Source: Gammaproteobacteria bacterium
GTDB taxonomy: Bacteria; Pseudomonadota; Gammaproteobacteria; Pseudomonadales; Porticoccaceae
Assembly: GCA_018069465.1 (NCBI GenBank)
Contig: JAGPUW010000025.1
Coordinates: 1 to 64,000, forward strand
DNA length: 64,000 bases
Direction of reading: 5' to 3'
Positions 54,021-63,321 of this stretch are shown in pieces. Positions within the stretch are counted from its first letter, which is position 1; each line of letters starts with the position of its first letter. The notes beneath the pieces were generated by a model. It was not told the DNA's origin. It was given only the letters and a program-made list of their open reading frames with translations, and did no database searches. A program made the position numbers and the translations under genes.

Positions 54021-56168
54021 GTGATCCCCCGACATATGAGCATCTTTTTCGCGGTCCACAGCTTCTCTCATGTGCGGTCTTTTCTAAGCGGCCGCCACTT
54101 TTTGTACTTGCTACTCCCCTTAGTGTTGGGCTATCCCCTTTTTGCCAGGGGTGAATTGCAAATTGAAGTAAAAACCCAAGTGCAAACAGAACTACCGACT
54201 GAACTACCAACAGAAGTACCAACAGAGGCCGGCTCTGGCGCTAGCAAAGCCATCGAAACCCCCTCTAGTACCAACATTGTTGCCGCCGATTCGGCCAGAC
54301 TTCTGACGCTGCAGCGCCAATACTATAAAGAAGTGAACAAAGACTTACAGCGCGGCTCGACAGTCAGTTTTGCCAGGCATCATGACAGCCTCAAAAGCTA
54401 TCCCCTTTACCCCTACTTGCAATACAGTCTTATCAGCCGCCAGCTTAAATTGAGTAATCGACAGGCCGTCGATTATTTTTTCAGTAACTTTAACGCGGTG
54501 CCAGTGGCCAGAACACTGAGAAAACGCTGGCTACAACTGCTCTACAGCAGGCAGCGCTGGCAACTGTTTTTATCCTATTACGAGCCCACCACTGCCGCCA
54601 CTGCCCAGCAGTGCCAATACCAGTACGCCCGTTATAAAAGTGGCCAGCGCGAAGCTGCCCTGCTCGATGCCCTGCCCTTGTGGAACGTCGGCAAGTCGCA
54701 GCCAAGTGCCTGTGACCCCCTGTTTAAGCTGCTTATCGATAAGGACAAAATTACCGAAGCCATCGCCTGGCAACGCTATACACAAGCGCTACTGAATCAT
54801 AAATTCCAGCTGGCCCGTTATTTAGAGCGTTTTTTGGTCGATAAGACTTATCGGGACAAAGCCGCTTTTTTCCTCGCGGTTGACCGCAAGCCCGCACGCG
54901 TCGGCGACTACACCCTGCTCGGCGAGGACTCAGCGGACAACCGGGCCATTATCGAGCACGGCATCAGGCACCTCGCCAAACAAAGTGCCACAGCGGCGCT
55001 AAAGCACTGGGCGCGCTATCGCCAAAGCCATCATTTTGATGAGGCCGCTCAGCGCCGGGTCTTACCCCAGCTGGTCAAGGGCTTACATAAACAGGGCTAC
55101 GACACTGTGGCCCTGGCTTATCTCAACGATAATATGGCCCTGGCCAACAGTAAATTACTGGAGTGGCAACTGCGCACTCTGCTGCGCGCCGAAAAGTGGC
55201 TAGTGCTCAAAGAGTGGATCAGCGCCCTGCCCGAGCCAATCCGTAGAGAACAGCGCTGGCGTTACTGGCAAGCCCGAGCCCAGCTAATGACCAGTAGCGA
55301 TGCAGACGTCATCGACCGGGCCAAAACCACCTTCCGAGAACTGTCGCGCTTTCGCAGCATTTACGGCTTTCTCTCCAGCGACCGGGTTGGCAACCCCTAC
55401 CGTATGGCCGAAAATCCGCTGCTGACAAAAGCCTCCGCTGTCGACACGCTGGCCAACAGCGCCGCCATGCTGCGTGTGCGTGAACTCTTTGTGCAGGGCA
55501 AAAACCTCAGCGCCCGCCGCGAGTGGTACCAGACCAGCAAAAACTTCACTCCCGAGCAATGGCTGGTCGCCGCCCAGGTGGCCCACCGCCAGCAGTGGCA
55601 CCCCCAGGCCGTCATCGCTATGTCGCAGGCGAGCTACTGGGACGATATCGACATTCGCTTCCCCCGGCCCTATCGCCCGGCATTTGAAAAACACGCCAAC
55701 ACGCTTGATTTACCCCTCACCCTGCTCTTTGCCATCTCCCGCCAGGAGAGCGCTTTTGCCGCCGATGTCACTTCTCCTGCTGGGGCGAGGGGCTTGATGC
55801 AGCTAATGCCAGCAACCGCTAAACAGGTGGCCCGACGTCACAATATTCGCTACAAAAGCCGCCAACAATTATTCGAACCGGAGAAAAACATCAGCCTCGG
55901 CAGTCGCTATTTTAAAGACATGATGCTGCGTTTCGACGATAATCGCATTCTCTCCATCGCCGCCTACAATGCAGGGCCCCACCGCGTCGCCAGCTGGCGC
56001 AAAAAAACCGCGGGCAAACTGCCCCACGATGTGTGGGTAGAAATCATCCCCTACAGTGAAACTCGCCAGTATGTGCAAAACGTCCTCGCCTATGCCCTTA
56101 TTTTCGCCCACCATCTCGAACTCAATCAGCCCCTGCTCTCACCCGCTGAAAAACAACAACTGCTGTAG
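54021..56168 (+). CDS. slt: Soluble lytic murein transglycosylase Slt
   Basis: This encodes a periplasmic enzyme of about 710 residues that cuts peptidoglycan with formation of 1,6-anhydromuramyl ends. A signal segment (about residues 25-43, LYLLLPLVLGYPLFA) is followed by a short Thr-Glu-Pro repeat. A large superhelical U/L-type region (about 90-560) precedes the C-terminal catalytic domain, with Glu in SRQESAFAADVTSPAGARGL and IAAYNAGPHRV. The start could be the GTG at 54021 or the ATG at 54036; neither has an ideal ribosome binding site. tatD follows within nine bases. Confidence 0.92.
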   Translation: MIPRHMSIFFAVHSFSHVRSFLSGRHFLYLLLPLVLGYPLFARGELQIEVKTQVQTELPTELPTEVPTEAGSGASKAIETPSSTNIVAADSARLLTLQRQYYKEVNKDLQRGSTVSFARHHDSLKSYPLYPYLQYSLISRQLKLSNRQAVDYFFSNFNAVPVARTLRKRWLQLLYSRQRWQLFLSYYEPTTAATAQQCQYQYARYKSGQREAALLDALPLWNVGKSQPSACDPLFKLLIDKDKITEAIAWQRYTQALLNHKFQLARYLERFLVDKTYRDKAAFFLAVDRKPARVGDYTLLGEDSADNRAIIEHGIRHLAKQSATAALKHWARYRQSHHFDEAAQRRVLPQLVKGLHKQGYDTVALAYLNDNMALANSKLLEWQLRTLLRAEKWLVLKEWISALPEPIRREQRWRYWQARAQLMTSSDADVIDRAKTTFRELSRFRSIYGFLSSDRVGNPYRMAENPLLTKASAVDTLANSAAMLRVRELFVQGKNLSARREWYQTSKNFTPEQWLVAAQVAHRQQWHPQAVIAMSQASYWDDIDIRFPRPYRPAFEKHANTLDLPLTLLFAISRQESAFAADVTSPAGARGLMQLMPATAKQVARRHNIRYKSRQQLFEPEKNISLGSRYFKDMMLRFDDNRILSIAAYNAGPHRVASWRKKTAGKLPHDVWVEIIPYSETRQYVQNVLAYALIFAHHLELNQPLLSPAEKQQLL
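54189..54224 (+). repeat. Three 12-bp tandem repeats in slt
   Basis: Three imperfect copies of a 12-bp unit (GAACTACCGACT and variants) encode TELP/TELP/TEVP just after the signal peptide of Slt. The repeat could vary in copy number by slippage, giving a linker of variable length. Confidence 0.75.
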
Positions 56169-56176
56169 TTTTTTAA

Positions 56177-57013
56177 ATGAGCACTAACATGAGCACTGAG
56201 CAAGAGCCCCACCCCCTGATTGACATCGGCCTCAATCTCGCCGACAAACGCTTCCGCGGTGAAACCCACAAGGTACTGGAACATGCGCGCGATGCCGGCG
56301 TCAGCGCCTGTATTCTCACCGCCACCAGCGAATCCATTAGCCATGAAGTGATTGAGCTGTGCGAGCGCTACGCCGAAGAGTTTCCCGCCATGCTGTCCTG
56401 CACCGCGGGGGTTCACCCCCACGATGCAAAACACTGGCACAAGGCCAGCGCCAGCGTATTAAAGGAGCTGGCTAGCCACGAGGCCGTTGTCGCCATTGGT
56501 GAAACGGGGCTCGACTTTAACCGTGATTTTTCACCGCGTGCGCAACAGGAGCAGGCCTTTGAAGCACAACTCGAACTTGCCAGCGAGCTACAACTACCCG
56601 TCTTTCTCCATGAACGCGATGCCCACAAACGACAACTGGAAATACTCCACAGCTATCGAGATCACCTGGTCGACGCGGTAATTCACTGTTTTACGGGCGA
56701 TAAAAAAGCCCTGTTTAACTATCTCGATCTGGATTTACACATCGGCATCACCGGCTGGATTTGCGATGAGCGCAGAGGCCTGGAGCTGCAAAAGATGGTC
56801 AAAAACATTCCCCTCCAGCGCCTGATGCTGGAAACCGATGCCCCCTACCTGACACCCCGCACCCTGCGCCCCAAACCAAAGTCGAGCCGCAACGAACCCG
56901 CCTATCTGCCCTGGGTACTCGACTCAGTGGCGCAATATCGCGATGAGTCAGCACAAATCATCGCCCACGCAACAAGTACTACGAGCCAGCGGTTTTTTCG
57001 TTTAAACTCTTAG
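56177..57013 (+). CDS. tatD: TatD family metal-dependent DNase
   Basis: This encodes a 278-residue TIM-barrel hydrolase of the TatD type, which acts as a 3'-5' exonuclease in DNA repair. The first motif reads LIDIGLNL rather than the usual DxHxH, as in E. coli TatD itself. [36 protein letters not shown] and [11 protein letters not shown] hold the other ligands. ATG 56177 and the in-frame ATG at 56189 are both possible. It is closely downstream of slt. Confidence 0.92.
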   Translation: MSTNMSTEQEPHPLIDIGLNLADKRFRGETHKVLEHARDAGVSACILTATSESISHEVIELCERYAEEFPAMLSCTAGVHPHDAKHWHKASASVLKELASHEAVVAIGETGLDFNRDFSPRAQQEQAFEAQLELASELQLPVFLHERDAHKRQLEILHSYRDHLVDAVIHCFTGDKKALFNYLDLDLHIGITGWICDERRGLELQKMVKNIPLQRLMLETDAPYLTPRTLRPKPKSSRNEPAYLPWVLDSVAQYRDESAQIIAHATSTTSQRFFRLNS

Positions 57014-57114
57014 TACAGCATTGCAGTCGCACTATTGCAGTCATACTGTAAACTGTCGTTTTTTACAGCCTTGTGCTCAATAAAAGTAATAATTCATTTA
57101 TCGAGGCGCCAATA

Positions 57115-58038
57115 TTGAACACGCTCGTCTTTGCGCCAAAAGTAGAGTTCGCCGCCATGCTCAACAGTGGCGATAAAGCCATTGACCTGATTCGCGCTGC
57201 GCTTTGCATCGCCGGCGAACACGACCCCCAACTCGACCCCGAAGACAGCTATCGGCGCCTGGCCAAGCTGACCGAGCGGGCGCGCCTGCAAATCCCCACA
57301 GAGCAAAGCCACACCGAGCAAGGCCTCAGTGACATCGCCGACAAACTGTGTCACCTGCTTTATCGCCAGGTCGGCTTCAGTGGTGATAGCGAGGACTACT
57401 ACAACCCCGATAACAGCTACCTCAATCGAGTACTGGAAACCCGCCGCGGCATCCCTATCAGCCTCGCTCTAGTCTATATAGCCGTGGCTGAGGGCCTTGG
57501 CTTGCGCATTGAAGGGCTTGGTTTTCCCGGCCACTTCCTGCTAAAACTGAGCGCGGGTGAAGACGCTAACTCTATTGAAGATCCTGACTTAGATGAAGAG
57601 ACTAACAAAACCAACGACAAGCAAGCAGAGGGTGTGATTATTGACCCCTTCGCCGGGCAAGTACTGAGCATTGACGACTGCAAAGACCTGCTGGCGGTCT
57701 CATCGGGTAACACTCTGCCCTTTAAACGGGAGTTTCTTAACAGTATTGGCAAGCGCGCCATCCTGCGCCGCATGCTTGGCAACCTCAAAGCCATCTACAT
57801 GAACAAGAGCGATTACGTGCAGGCGCTAAGCCTTTGCGACCGCCTGCTACTGCTCGATAAAGACTCGGTACAGGACCGCATTGATCGCGCCGATGTACTC
57901 GAAAAGCTCGAGTGCTACGAGCCCGCCGCCCAGGACCTCGAACAACTACTCACCAATAAAGCCATGCAACAGGGCGCCGAGGCACTGAAAAGAAAAATAA
58001 GCGACTTGCGGGCTTTGGTGCAGGGCAAGCCCCACTGA
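57115..58038 (+). CDS. SirB1 family protein with transglutaminase-like and TPR parts
   Basis: This encodes a protein of about 307 residues. The N-terminal part has the SirB1 transglutaminase-like motifs ETRRGIPISLALVY and EGLGFPGHFLLKL, including the conserved His. The C-terminal part is a TPR-like helical repeat (YVQALSLCDRLLLLDKDSVQ). The TTG at 57115 has GAGG eight bases upstream; an in-frame GTG at 57073 is an alternative. Related genes often lie near prfA/hemK, but not here, so the role is open. Confidence 0.82.
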   Translation: MNTLVFAPKVEFAAMLNSGDKAIDLIRAALCIAGEHDPQLDPEDSYRRLAKLTERARLQIPTEQSHTEQGLSDIADKLCHLLYRQVGFSGDSEDYYNPDNSYLNRVLETRRGIPISLALVYIAVAEGLGLRIEGLGFPGHFLLKLSAGEDANSIEDPDLDEETNKTNDKQAEGVIIDPFAGQVLSIDDCKDLLAVSSGNTLPFKREFLNSIGKRAILRRMLGNLKAIYMNKSDYVQALSLCDRLLLLDKDSVQDRIDRADVLEKLECYEPAAQDLEQLLTNKAMQQGAEALKRKISDLRALVQGKPH

Positions 58039-58068
58039 TTTATAGCCAACAGGCCGTTTAGTAGCAAA

Positions 58069-58332
58069 CTAGGGCTGTGCCGCCAACAACAAGCGCCGCA
58101 CCTGCCCGGCGCTAAAGGGCCAGCCTTTTTCTTCGCCCGATGGCATTTTCAAGACCGGAATACGCAGCCCATAAAGGGCCTCTAAAGCCGCATCCCCGCG
58201 AATATCCACCTCCAGACAATACCAGTCGAGTTGCTCCAGCAGCGGCTCGATAACAGCCTTCGCCTGCTCGCAGAGGTGGCAGCCCGTGCCGCCATAAAGA
58301 ATCACTGTTTTAGCGCTAGCGTCTATTGCCAC
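58069..58332 (-). CDS. Glutaredoxin-like protein (DUF836 type)
   Basis: This encodes an 87-residue thioredoxin-fold protein. The redox motif is CHLC (GGTGCHLCEQA), and the cis-Pro is in IRIPVLKM-like GLRIPVLKMP. The length and motif fit the glutaredoxin 2/DUF836 family, small cytoplasmic thiol proteins. It lies 28 bases after rlmKL on the same strand. Confidence 0.87.
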   Translation of the reverse strand: MAIDASAKTVILYGGTGCHLCEQAKAVIEPLLEQLDWYCLEVDIRGDAALEALYGLRIPVLKMPSGEEKGWPFSAGQVRRLLLAAQP

Positions 58333-58360
58333 AAATCACCCCCTTAAACGATGACATTTG

Positions 58361-60586
58361 CTACTCACTGCGCTGGCGAATGAGCCAGCACTGGTGAATG
58401 CGCGGGCGCCGGGCAAAGTCTTTATCAATAGTCGCCGGACTAATATTCTCCACCACAAAGCGTGTCTCCAGTGCTGGGTCCAGTTTAAAGCGGCGGAAAT
58501 TATTGGAAAAAACCAGCACCCCGTCCTCGCTCAACAGGCCCATGCACTGCTCAATAAGGCGCTGATGGTCGCGCTGAATATCGAGCACATCATCCATTTT
58601 TGCCGAGTTAGAAAAGGTCGGTGGGTCGAGCAGAATCACATCGAAGCTGCCCTCCAGCCCCGCGCCTTCGGTGGCCCCAAGCCAGCTCAGACAATCGGCG
58701 CGCAGCAACTTGTGATGCTCGGTATCGAGCTTATTGAGTGCCAAATTGCGCCCCGCCCAGTCGATGTAAGTATTCGACATATCGATACTCAAACTCTCAC
58801 TCGCCCCACCCAAAGCCGCTTGTACCGTCGCCGTTGCGGTATAGCAAAACAGGTTGAGAAAGCGCTTGCCGACACACAGCTCGGCCAGTAACTTGCGCAC
58901 CGGGCGATGGTCGAGAAACAGGCCGCTGTCGAGGTAGTCCTCCAGATTCACCTCGTAGCGAGCGCCGTTTTCCAGCACCTGAAAAGTACTCTGCCCAGCC
59001 TCTTTGCTCTGCTCTGTAAGACGCTGATACTGCTTATCACCGCGCTGACGCTGGCGCTGTTTGACAAAGAACTGGTTCTGCTCAGGTTTTAAAACGGCGT
59101 ACACCGCATCGCTCACCTCGGCCAGTCGGCGCCGTGCTGCACTGGCATCAATACTCGCGGGGGGCTCATATTCCTGTACGTGAATGGCGCGGCCATAGCA
59201 ATCTATCGCCACCGCGTATTCCGGTAAATCGGCATCGTAAAGCCGGTAGCAGTTAATCTGCTGGCCCTTCAGCCAGGGCGCCAGTTTGCGCTGATTCTTG
59301 CGCAGACGGTTGGCGAGCATGGTCGCGCCATCACTGAGCTTGGCTGATTTACCCCAGGGATCAGCGCCGCCATCCTGCGCGGCGTCGGACTTGGCTAGTC
59401 GCTCACCGGCAAATAATTCAAACATCAGCAACTGGCTGGGGATGGCGCCATTAAATAACTTATAGATTTTATGGCTGCGCAAACCCAGGGCAAACCCGAG
59501 GTATTCATTGCCGGTAAAGACGCCCGCCGTCCAGCCGCTAAACTCCCGCTTGAGGACATCGCCCAATTCCTGATAGAGACCCTTCAGCGTTTCTTGGTCA
59601 CCCAGACGGGCGCCATAGGGCGGGTTGGTGAGCAGTAAGCCGGTGCTTGTTGAAGTGGCCCCGTCCGCCAATACGGGCCGCTGTAGAGCACTGATTGGTT
59701 GTCGTTTAAGTTCGATAAATCCACTCAGTCCAGCCTGCTCGACATTGCGCTGCGCCGCGGTGACGGCAGTACTGTCCTGATCGTAGCCACAGATCAGTGG
59801 TAGCTCTCCCTGTAAGCCACGCTCACGGCGCTCGGTAGCTTCGTCGCGCAGGGCCTGCCAAATATTGGGCTGGTGGCCGTACCAGTGGTTAAAACCAAAG
59901 CGCTGTCGCTGCAGGTTTGGGGCAATGTCAGCCGCCATCATCGCGCCTTCAATCAACAGGGTGCCACTACCGCACATGGGGTCAATCAGAGCGCTGTGCT
60001 TACCCGGCCAAGCGGCACGTATTAGCAGTGCCGCCGCCAGATTCTCCTTTAAAGGCGCAGTGGTTTGAGCAATGCGATAACCACGCTTATGCAAGCTGTC
60101 ACCGGAGAAATCGAGGCTCAGGGTGACTTTTTCGCGAGCAAAACGGGCGTTAATGCGAATATCGGGCTGACGCAGATCGACATCGGGGCGATTGCCAGTG
60201 GCCTCCCGAAAATGGTCGACGATGCCATCTTTCACCCGCTGCGCACCATATTGTGTATTGTTAATACCCTCGCCAGTGCCAACAAAATCAATGGCAATAC
60301 TGACCTGATCCGCAAAGTGCTCCGTCCAGTTAACCGCCGCCACACCCGCGTAAAGCTCATCGGCGCTGGCAACGGGGAAACTGCTGATGGGCCGCAACAG
60401 CCGATTAGCCAGGCGCGACCACAAACAAACCCGATAGGCACTTTCAAGGTCGCCCTTGAACTCAACGCCAGCAACAGTTTCACGAAGCTGACTTAAACCG
60501 AAGCTCTCGAGTTCTTTAAGAAGAAGGCCTTCTAAGCCTTTGGGACAGCTAGCAAACCAGTAACTCGGCGTATTTTGATCTTTCAT
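58361..60586 (-). CDS. rlmKL: Bifunctional 23S rRNA methyltransferase RlmKL
   Basis: This encodes a 741-residue fusion that methylates G2445 (RlmL, N-terminal) and G2069 (RlmK, C-terminal) of 23S rRNA. The N-terminal half has a THUMP domain (about 45-155), IDPMCGSGTLLIEGAMMA and the catalytic NPPYGARLG. The C-terminal half has FLNLFCYTATATV and the catalytic DPPTFSNS. ATG 60586 begins MKDQNTPSYWFASCPKGLE, like other RlmL. rmf is divergent, as in Pseudomonas. Confidence 0.96.
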   Translation of the reverse strand: MKDQNTPSYWFASCPKGLEGLLLKELESFGLSQLRETVAGVEFKGDLESAYRVCLWSRLANRLLRPISSFPVASADELYAGVAAVNWTEHFADQVSIAIDFVGTGEGINNTQYGAQRVKDGIVDHFREATGNRPDVDLRQPDIRINARFAREKVTLSLDFSGDSLHKRGYRIAQTTAPLKENLAAALLIRAAWPGKHSALIDPMCGSGTLLIEGAMMAADIAPNLQRQRFGFNHWYGHQPNIWQALRDEATERRERGLQGELPLICGYDQDSTAVTAAQRNVEQAGLSGFIELKRQPISALQRPVLADGATSTSTGLLLTNPPYGARLGDQETLKGLYQELGDVLKREFSGWTAGVFTGNEYLGFALGLRSHKIYKLFNGAIPSQLLMFELFAGERLAKSDAAQDGGADPWGKSAKLSDGATMLANRLRKNQRKLAPWLKGQQINCYRLYDADLPEYAVAIDCYGRAIHVQEYEPPASIDASAARRRLAEVSDAVYAVLKPEQNQFFVKQRQRQRGDKQYQRLTEQSKEAGQSTFQVLENGARYEVNLEDYLDSGLFLDHRPVRKLLAELCVGKRFLNLFCYTATATVQAALGGASESLSIDMSNTYIDWAGRNLALNKLDTEHHKLLRADCLSWLGATEGAGLEGSFDVILLDPPTFSNSAKMDDVLDIQRDHQRLIEQCMGLLSEDGVLVFSNNFRRFKLDPALETRFVVENISPATIDKDFARRPRIHQCWLIRQRSE

Positions 60587-60736
60587 TGATGATTCCCAGA
60601 GGGTATTAAAACGAGCAATTTATAGACAAACAAAATCTTCGACAGGGTCCTGACTTTTTGGTCAACTGGATTGGCTTTAATAAAAAATACATTTATTAGC
60701 TACCATAACTCTGTGGCAGAAGGAGCATTACCCCCG

Positions 60737-60952
60737 ATGAAAAGACAAAAAAGAGACCCCTCCCAACGCGCCTATCTTAAAGGATATCAACTCGGATTTG
60801 ACGGTCGTTCTGAAGATACTTGTCCCCATCAATCAAATAGTGTTTTTGCCCATGAATGGATGAAGGGTTGGCGAGTCGGTCGAGACGACCAGTCAGAAGG
60901 TTTCAAGATACACACCTCACAACAGAAAATTGTCGCTCAAAGCACCGCTTAA
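60737..60952 (+). CDS. rmf: Ribosome modulation factor RMF
   Basis: This encodes a 71-residue basic protein that dimerises 70S ribosomes into inactive 100S particles in stationary phase. MKRQKRDPSQRAYLKGYQLG and WMKGWRVGRDD match RMF closely. I chose the ATG at 60737 because family members begin MKRQKRD, and AGGAG lies eleven bases upstream; a longer frame to 60671 is not expected. A 9-bp perfect stem follows the stop. Confidence 0.92.
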   Translation: MKRQKRDPSQRAYLKGYQLGFDGRSEDTCPHQSNSVFAHEWMKGWRVGRDDQSEGFKIHTSQQKIVAQSTA

Positions 60953-61323
60953 CAAACCCTGAACAAACGAGAAAAGGGCGAGTGACTATCCTCGCCCTTA
61001 CACTAACAAACGCTGCAACAAGTTAGCTCAGCATTGAATACCTACCCATAGAAAGCATCACAAGTACCAATGTATCCCTCGTAAAACCCAGACCAAAAGC
61101 AAAGCCTTCAAGCCCTATATACCAGCAGGCACCCGCTAGTCCTTATGGATCTTCAGTAAACTTCGCCATAAGCCGCATATTCGCTGCGTCGGTAGCACCC
61201 CACAAAGTCTCACACTCATTTCAAGCAAGCCATCGCCAGCCTCTAGCCTTGGCCAATCAAATGCTGTCTCCAGACCCACACCAGCGCTAACATAGTCACG
61301 AAATAACTGACAAAATAGCGGCT
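60953..61323. other. Gap holding the rmf 3' hairpin; no modA
   Basis: AAGGGCGAG at 60974-60982 pairs perfectly with CTCGCCCTT at 60991-60999. There is no T-run on the plus strand, so it may protect the rmf mRNA end rather than terminate. The rest of these 371 bases shows no gene. In particular there is no trace of modA before modB. Confidence 0.6.
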
Positions 61324-62007
61324 ATGGATTTTTCTCAATTTGACCTGCAGCCCGTGTGGCTAACACTGCGTCTGGCAACAATCACCACCGTGCTATTGCT
61401 TTGCGTGGCGACGCCCCTGGCCTGGTGGTTGGCGAATACGCGCTGGCGTTATCGGCAGGTCATCAATGCGCTGGTGGCTTTACCGCTGGTGTTGCCGCCA
61501 ACGGTGTTGGGGTTTTATTTATTGCTACTGCTCGGCCCGCGAGGCTGGGTAGGGCAAATCACGCAGAGCCTCGGCATTGGTGTACTGCCTTTCACCTTTA
61601 GCGGTTTGGTGATTGCCTCGGTGATCTACTCCCTGCCCTTTGCCGTGCAGCCCATTCAAAATGCCTTTGCCGCTATTGGCAAACGGCCGCTGGAAGTCGC
61701 CGCCACATTGGGAGCATCACCCTGGGATCGCTTTATCAGCGTTGCCCTGCCACTGGCAAAACCCGGCCTGCTCACAGGGGCGGTACTCGGTTTTGCCCAC
61801 ACGCTAGGGGAGTTTGGCGTGGTGCTGATGATAGGCGGCAATATCCCCGGCCAAACACAGGTTTTATCGGTGGCTATTTTCGACCATGTCGAGGCCTACG
61901 AGTATGCCGCCGCTCATGTGCTCGCCGCAGGTATGTTGGGGTTTTCGTTTATTGTCCTGCTCGCCCTGTACTGGCGGACCGGCCAGCGCTCCGCTGAACA
62001 GGTTTAA
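61324..62007 (+). CDS. modB: Molybdate ABC transporter permease ModB
   Basis: This encodes a 227-residue inner membrane permease with about five transmembrane helices. The ABC permease EAA loop reads [25 protein letters not shown], with [16 protein letters not shown] after it, which is typical of ModB/CysT-type permeases. It forms homodimers with ModC. modC follows 11 bases downstream. No periplasmic binding protein gene adjoins. Confidence 0.92.
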   Translation: MDFSQFDLQPVWLTLRLATITTVLLLCVATPLAWWLANTRWRYRQVINALVALPLVLPPTVLGFYLLLLLGPRGWVGQITQSLGIGVLPFTFSGLVIASVIYSLPFAVQPIQNAFAAIGKRPLEVAATLGASPWDRFISVALPLAKPGLLTGAVLGFAHTLGEFGVVLMIGGNIPGQTQVLSVAIFDHVEAYEYAAAHVLAAGMLGFSFIVLLALYWRTGQRSAEQV

Positions 62008-62018
62008 AGGAACTATCG

Positions 62019-63143
62019 ATGAGTAGTGGCAAGCCTGTGGATCGAGCCTCTAACAATCAAAGCACGGCAAAACCCGGCATCGAAGCCCGCTTCCAGCTCA
62101 AACGTAAAGACTTCGCCCTCGATATCGATTTTGCGGCGCCGGGCAAGGGCGTTACTGCCTTATTTGGCCCCTCTGGCTCGGGTAAAACCACCTTGCTGCG
62201 TTGTATCGCCGGGCTCGAAAAACCCACCCGTGGCCACTTCACTATCAATGGCCAGTGCTGGCACGACGAACATAAAAGCATCCCGGTACACCGTCGCCCC
62301 ATGGCCTATGTGTTTCAGGAGGCCAGCCTCTTCCCCCACCTCAATGTACGCGAGAATATGGCCTACGGCTGGCGGCGTATGGCCAAACGCCAGCGCAAAT
62401 TACAGTTTGATGATGTCACTGCCTGGCTCGGCCTCGACGCTCTGCTCGATCGTCGCGCAGAGCAATTATCCGGCGGCCAGCGCCAGCGCGTGGCCATCGC
62501 CCGTGCCTTGCTGACCAGCCCACAACTGTTATTGATGGATGAGCCCCTGGCCAGCCTCGACGCCAGCGGCAAGGCTGAAATATTGCCCTATCTCGAAAGT
62601 CTTTGGCAGGAACTGGATATCCCCGTGCTCTACGTTAGCCACGCCCCGGAAGAGGTTCAGCAGCTGGCCGATCATTTAATCCTTCTCGATCAGGGCCGGG
62701 TCGTTGCCGCCGGTGAACTCAACGCCCTGCTCACCGACCCACTGCTGGCGATATCCCATTTTGAAGAGGCTGCCGCCGTGCTTGAGGCAAGGGTGGTCAG
62801 CCACGACACAGAGTTCCACTTAACCAGCCTGGCCTTTGACGGCGCGCAAGTTTCAGTGTCGTACAACGGCTTGCCCCTCGGCCATAAAGCGCGGCTGCGT
62901 ATCTGCGCTCGGGATGTCAGTCTGGCATTGGTTCAACCCCAGAAAATCAGCATCAGTAACAGTTTCTCGGTGCGGGTGGTGAGCATCGATCCCGACCGCG
63001 ACCCCTCACAAATGCTGGTGCGCTGCGAGATCGGAGGGCAACACCTCTTATCGCGCATTACCCGTCGCTCGGTGCACCTGTTGAATATAGAGGTCGGCAA
63101 AAATGTTTATGCCCAGGTGAAAACAGTCGCCTTGATGAAATAG
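62019..63143 (+). CDS. modC: Molybdate ABC transporter ATP-binding protein ModC
   Basis: This encodes a 374-residue ATPase. Walker A is GPSGSGKTTLL near residue 52, the Q-loop follows in VFQEASLFPH, the signature is LSGGQRQRVAIARAL, and Walker B is LLLMDEPLASLD. A C-terminal TOBE domain (about 290-374, NSFSVRVVSIDPDRDPSQML) binds oxyanions and is typical of ModC. An N-terminal 20-residue tail before the ABC domain is longer than usual, so a later start is possible. Confidence 0.92.
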   Translation: MSSGKPVDRASNNQSTAKPGIEARFQLKRKDFALDIDFAAPGKGVTALFGPSGSGKTTLLRCIAGLEKPTRGHFTINGQCWHDEHKSIPVHRRPMAYVFQEASLFPHLNVRENMAYGWRRMAKRQRKLQFDDVTAWLGLDALLDRRAEQLSGGQRQRVAIARALLTSPQLLLMDEPLASLDASGKAEILPYLESLWQELDIPVLYVSHAPEEVQQLADHLILLDQGRVVAAGELNALLTDPLLAISHFEEAAAVLEARVVSHDTEFHLTSLAFDGAQVSVSYNGLPLGHKARLRICARDVSLALVQPQKISISNSFSVRVVSIDPDRDPSQMLVRCEIGGQHLLSRITRRSVHLLNIEVGKNVYAQVKTVALMK

Positions 63144-63321
63144 AGTGCAGCTCAGTTAGCATGATAGATAAGTGTCTTATATCATTGCCTGAGCCCTGTT
63201 TTTTAGGCATTGTTACATTATTCAAACAGCGTTCGGTAAAGGTCATTTTTCTGTCAACTCGCGAGATTAAACTACATTATCTGCGTTACCACGCGACCGT
63301 CATAAATAGGGCTCAAGGTAC

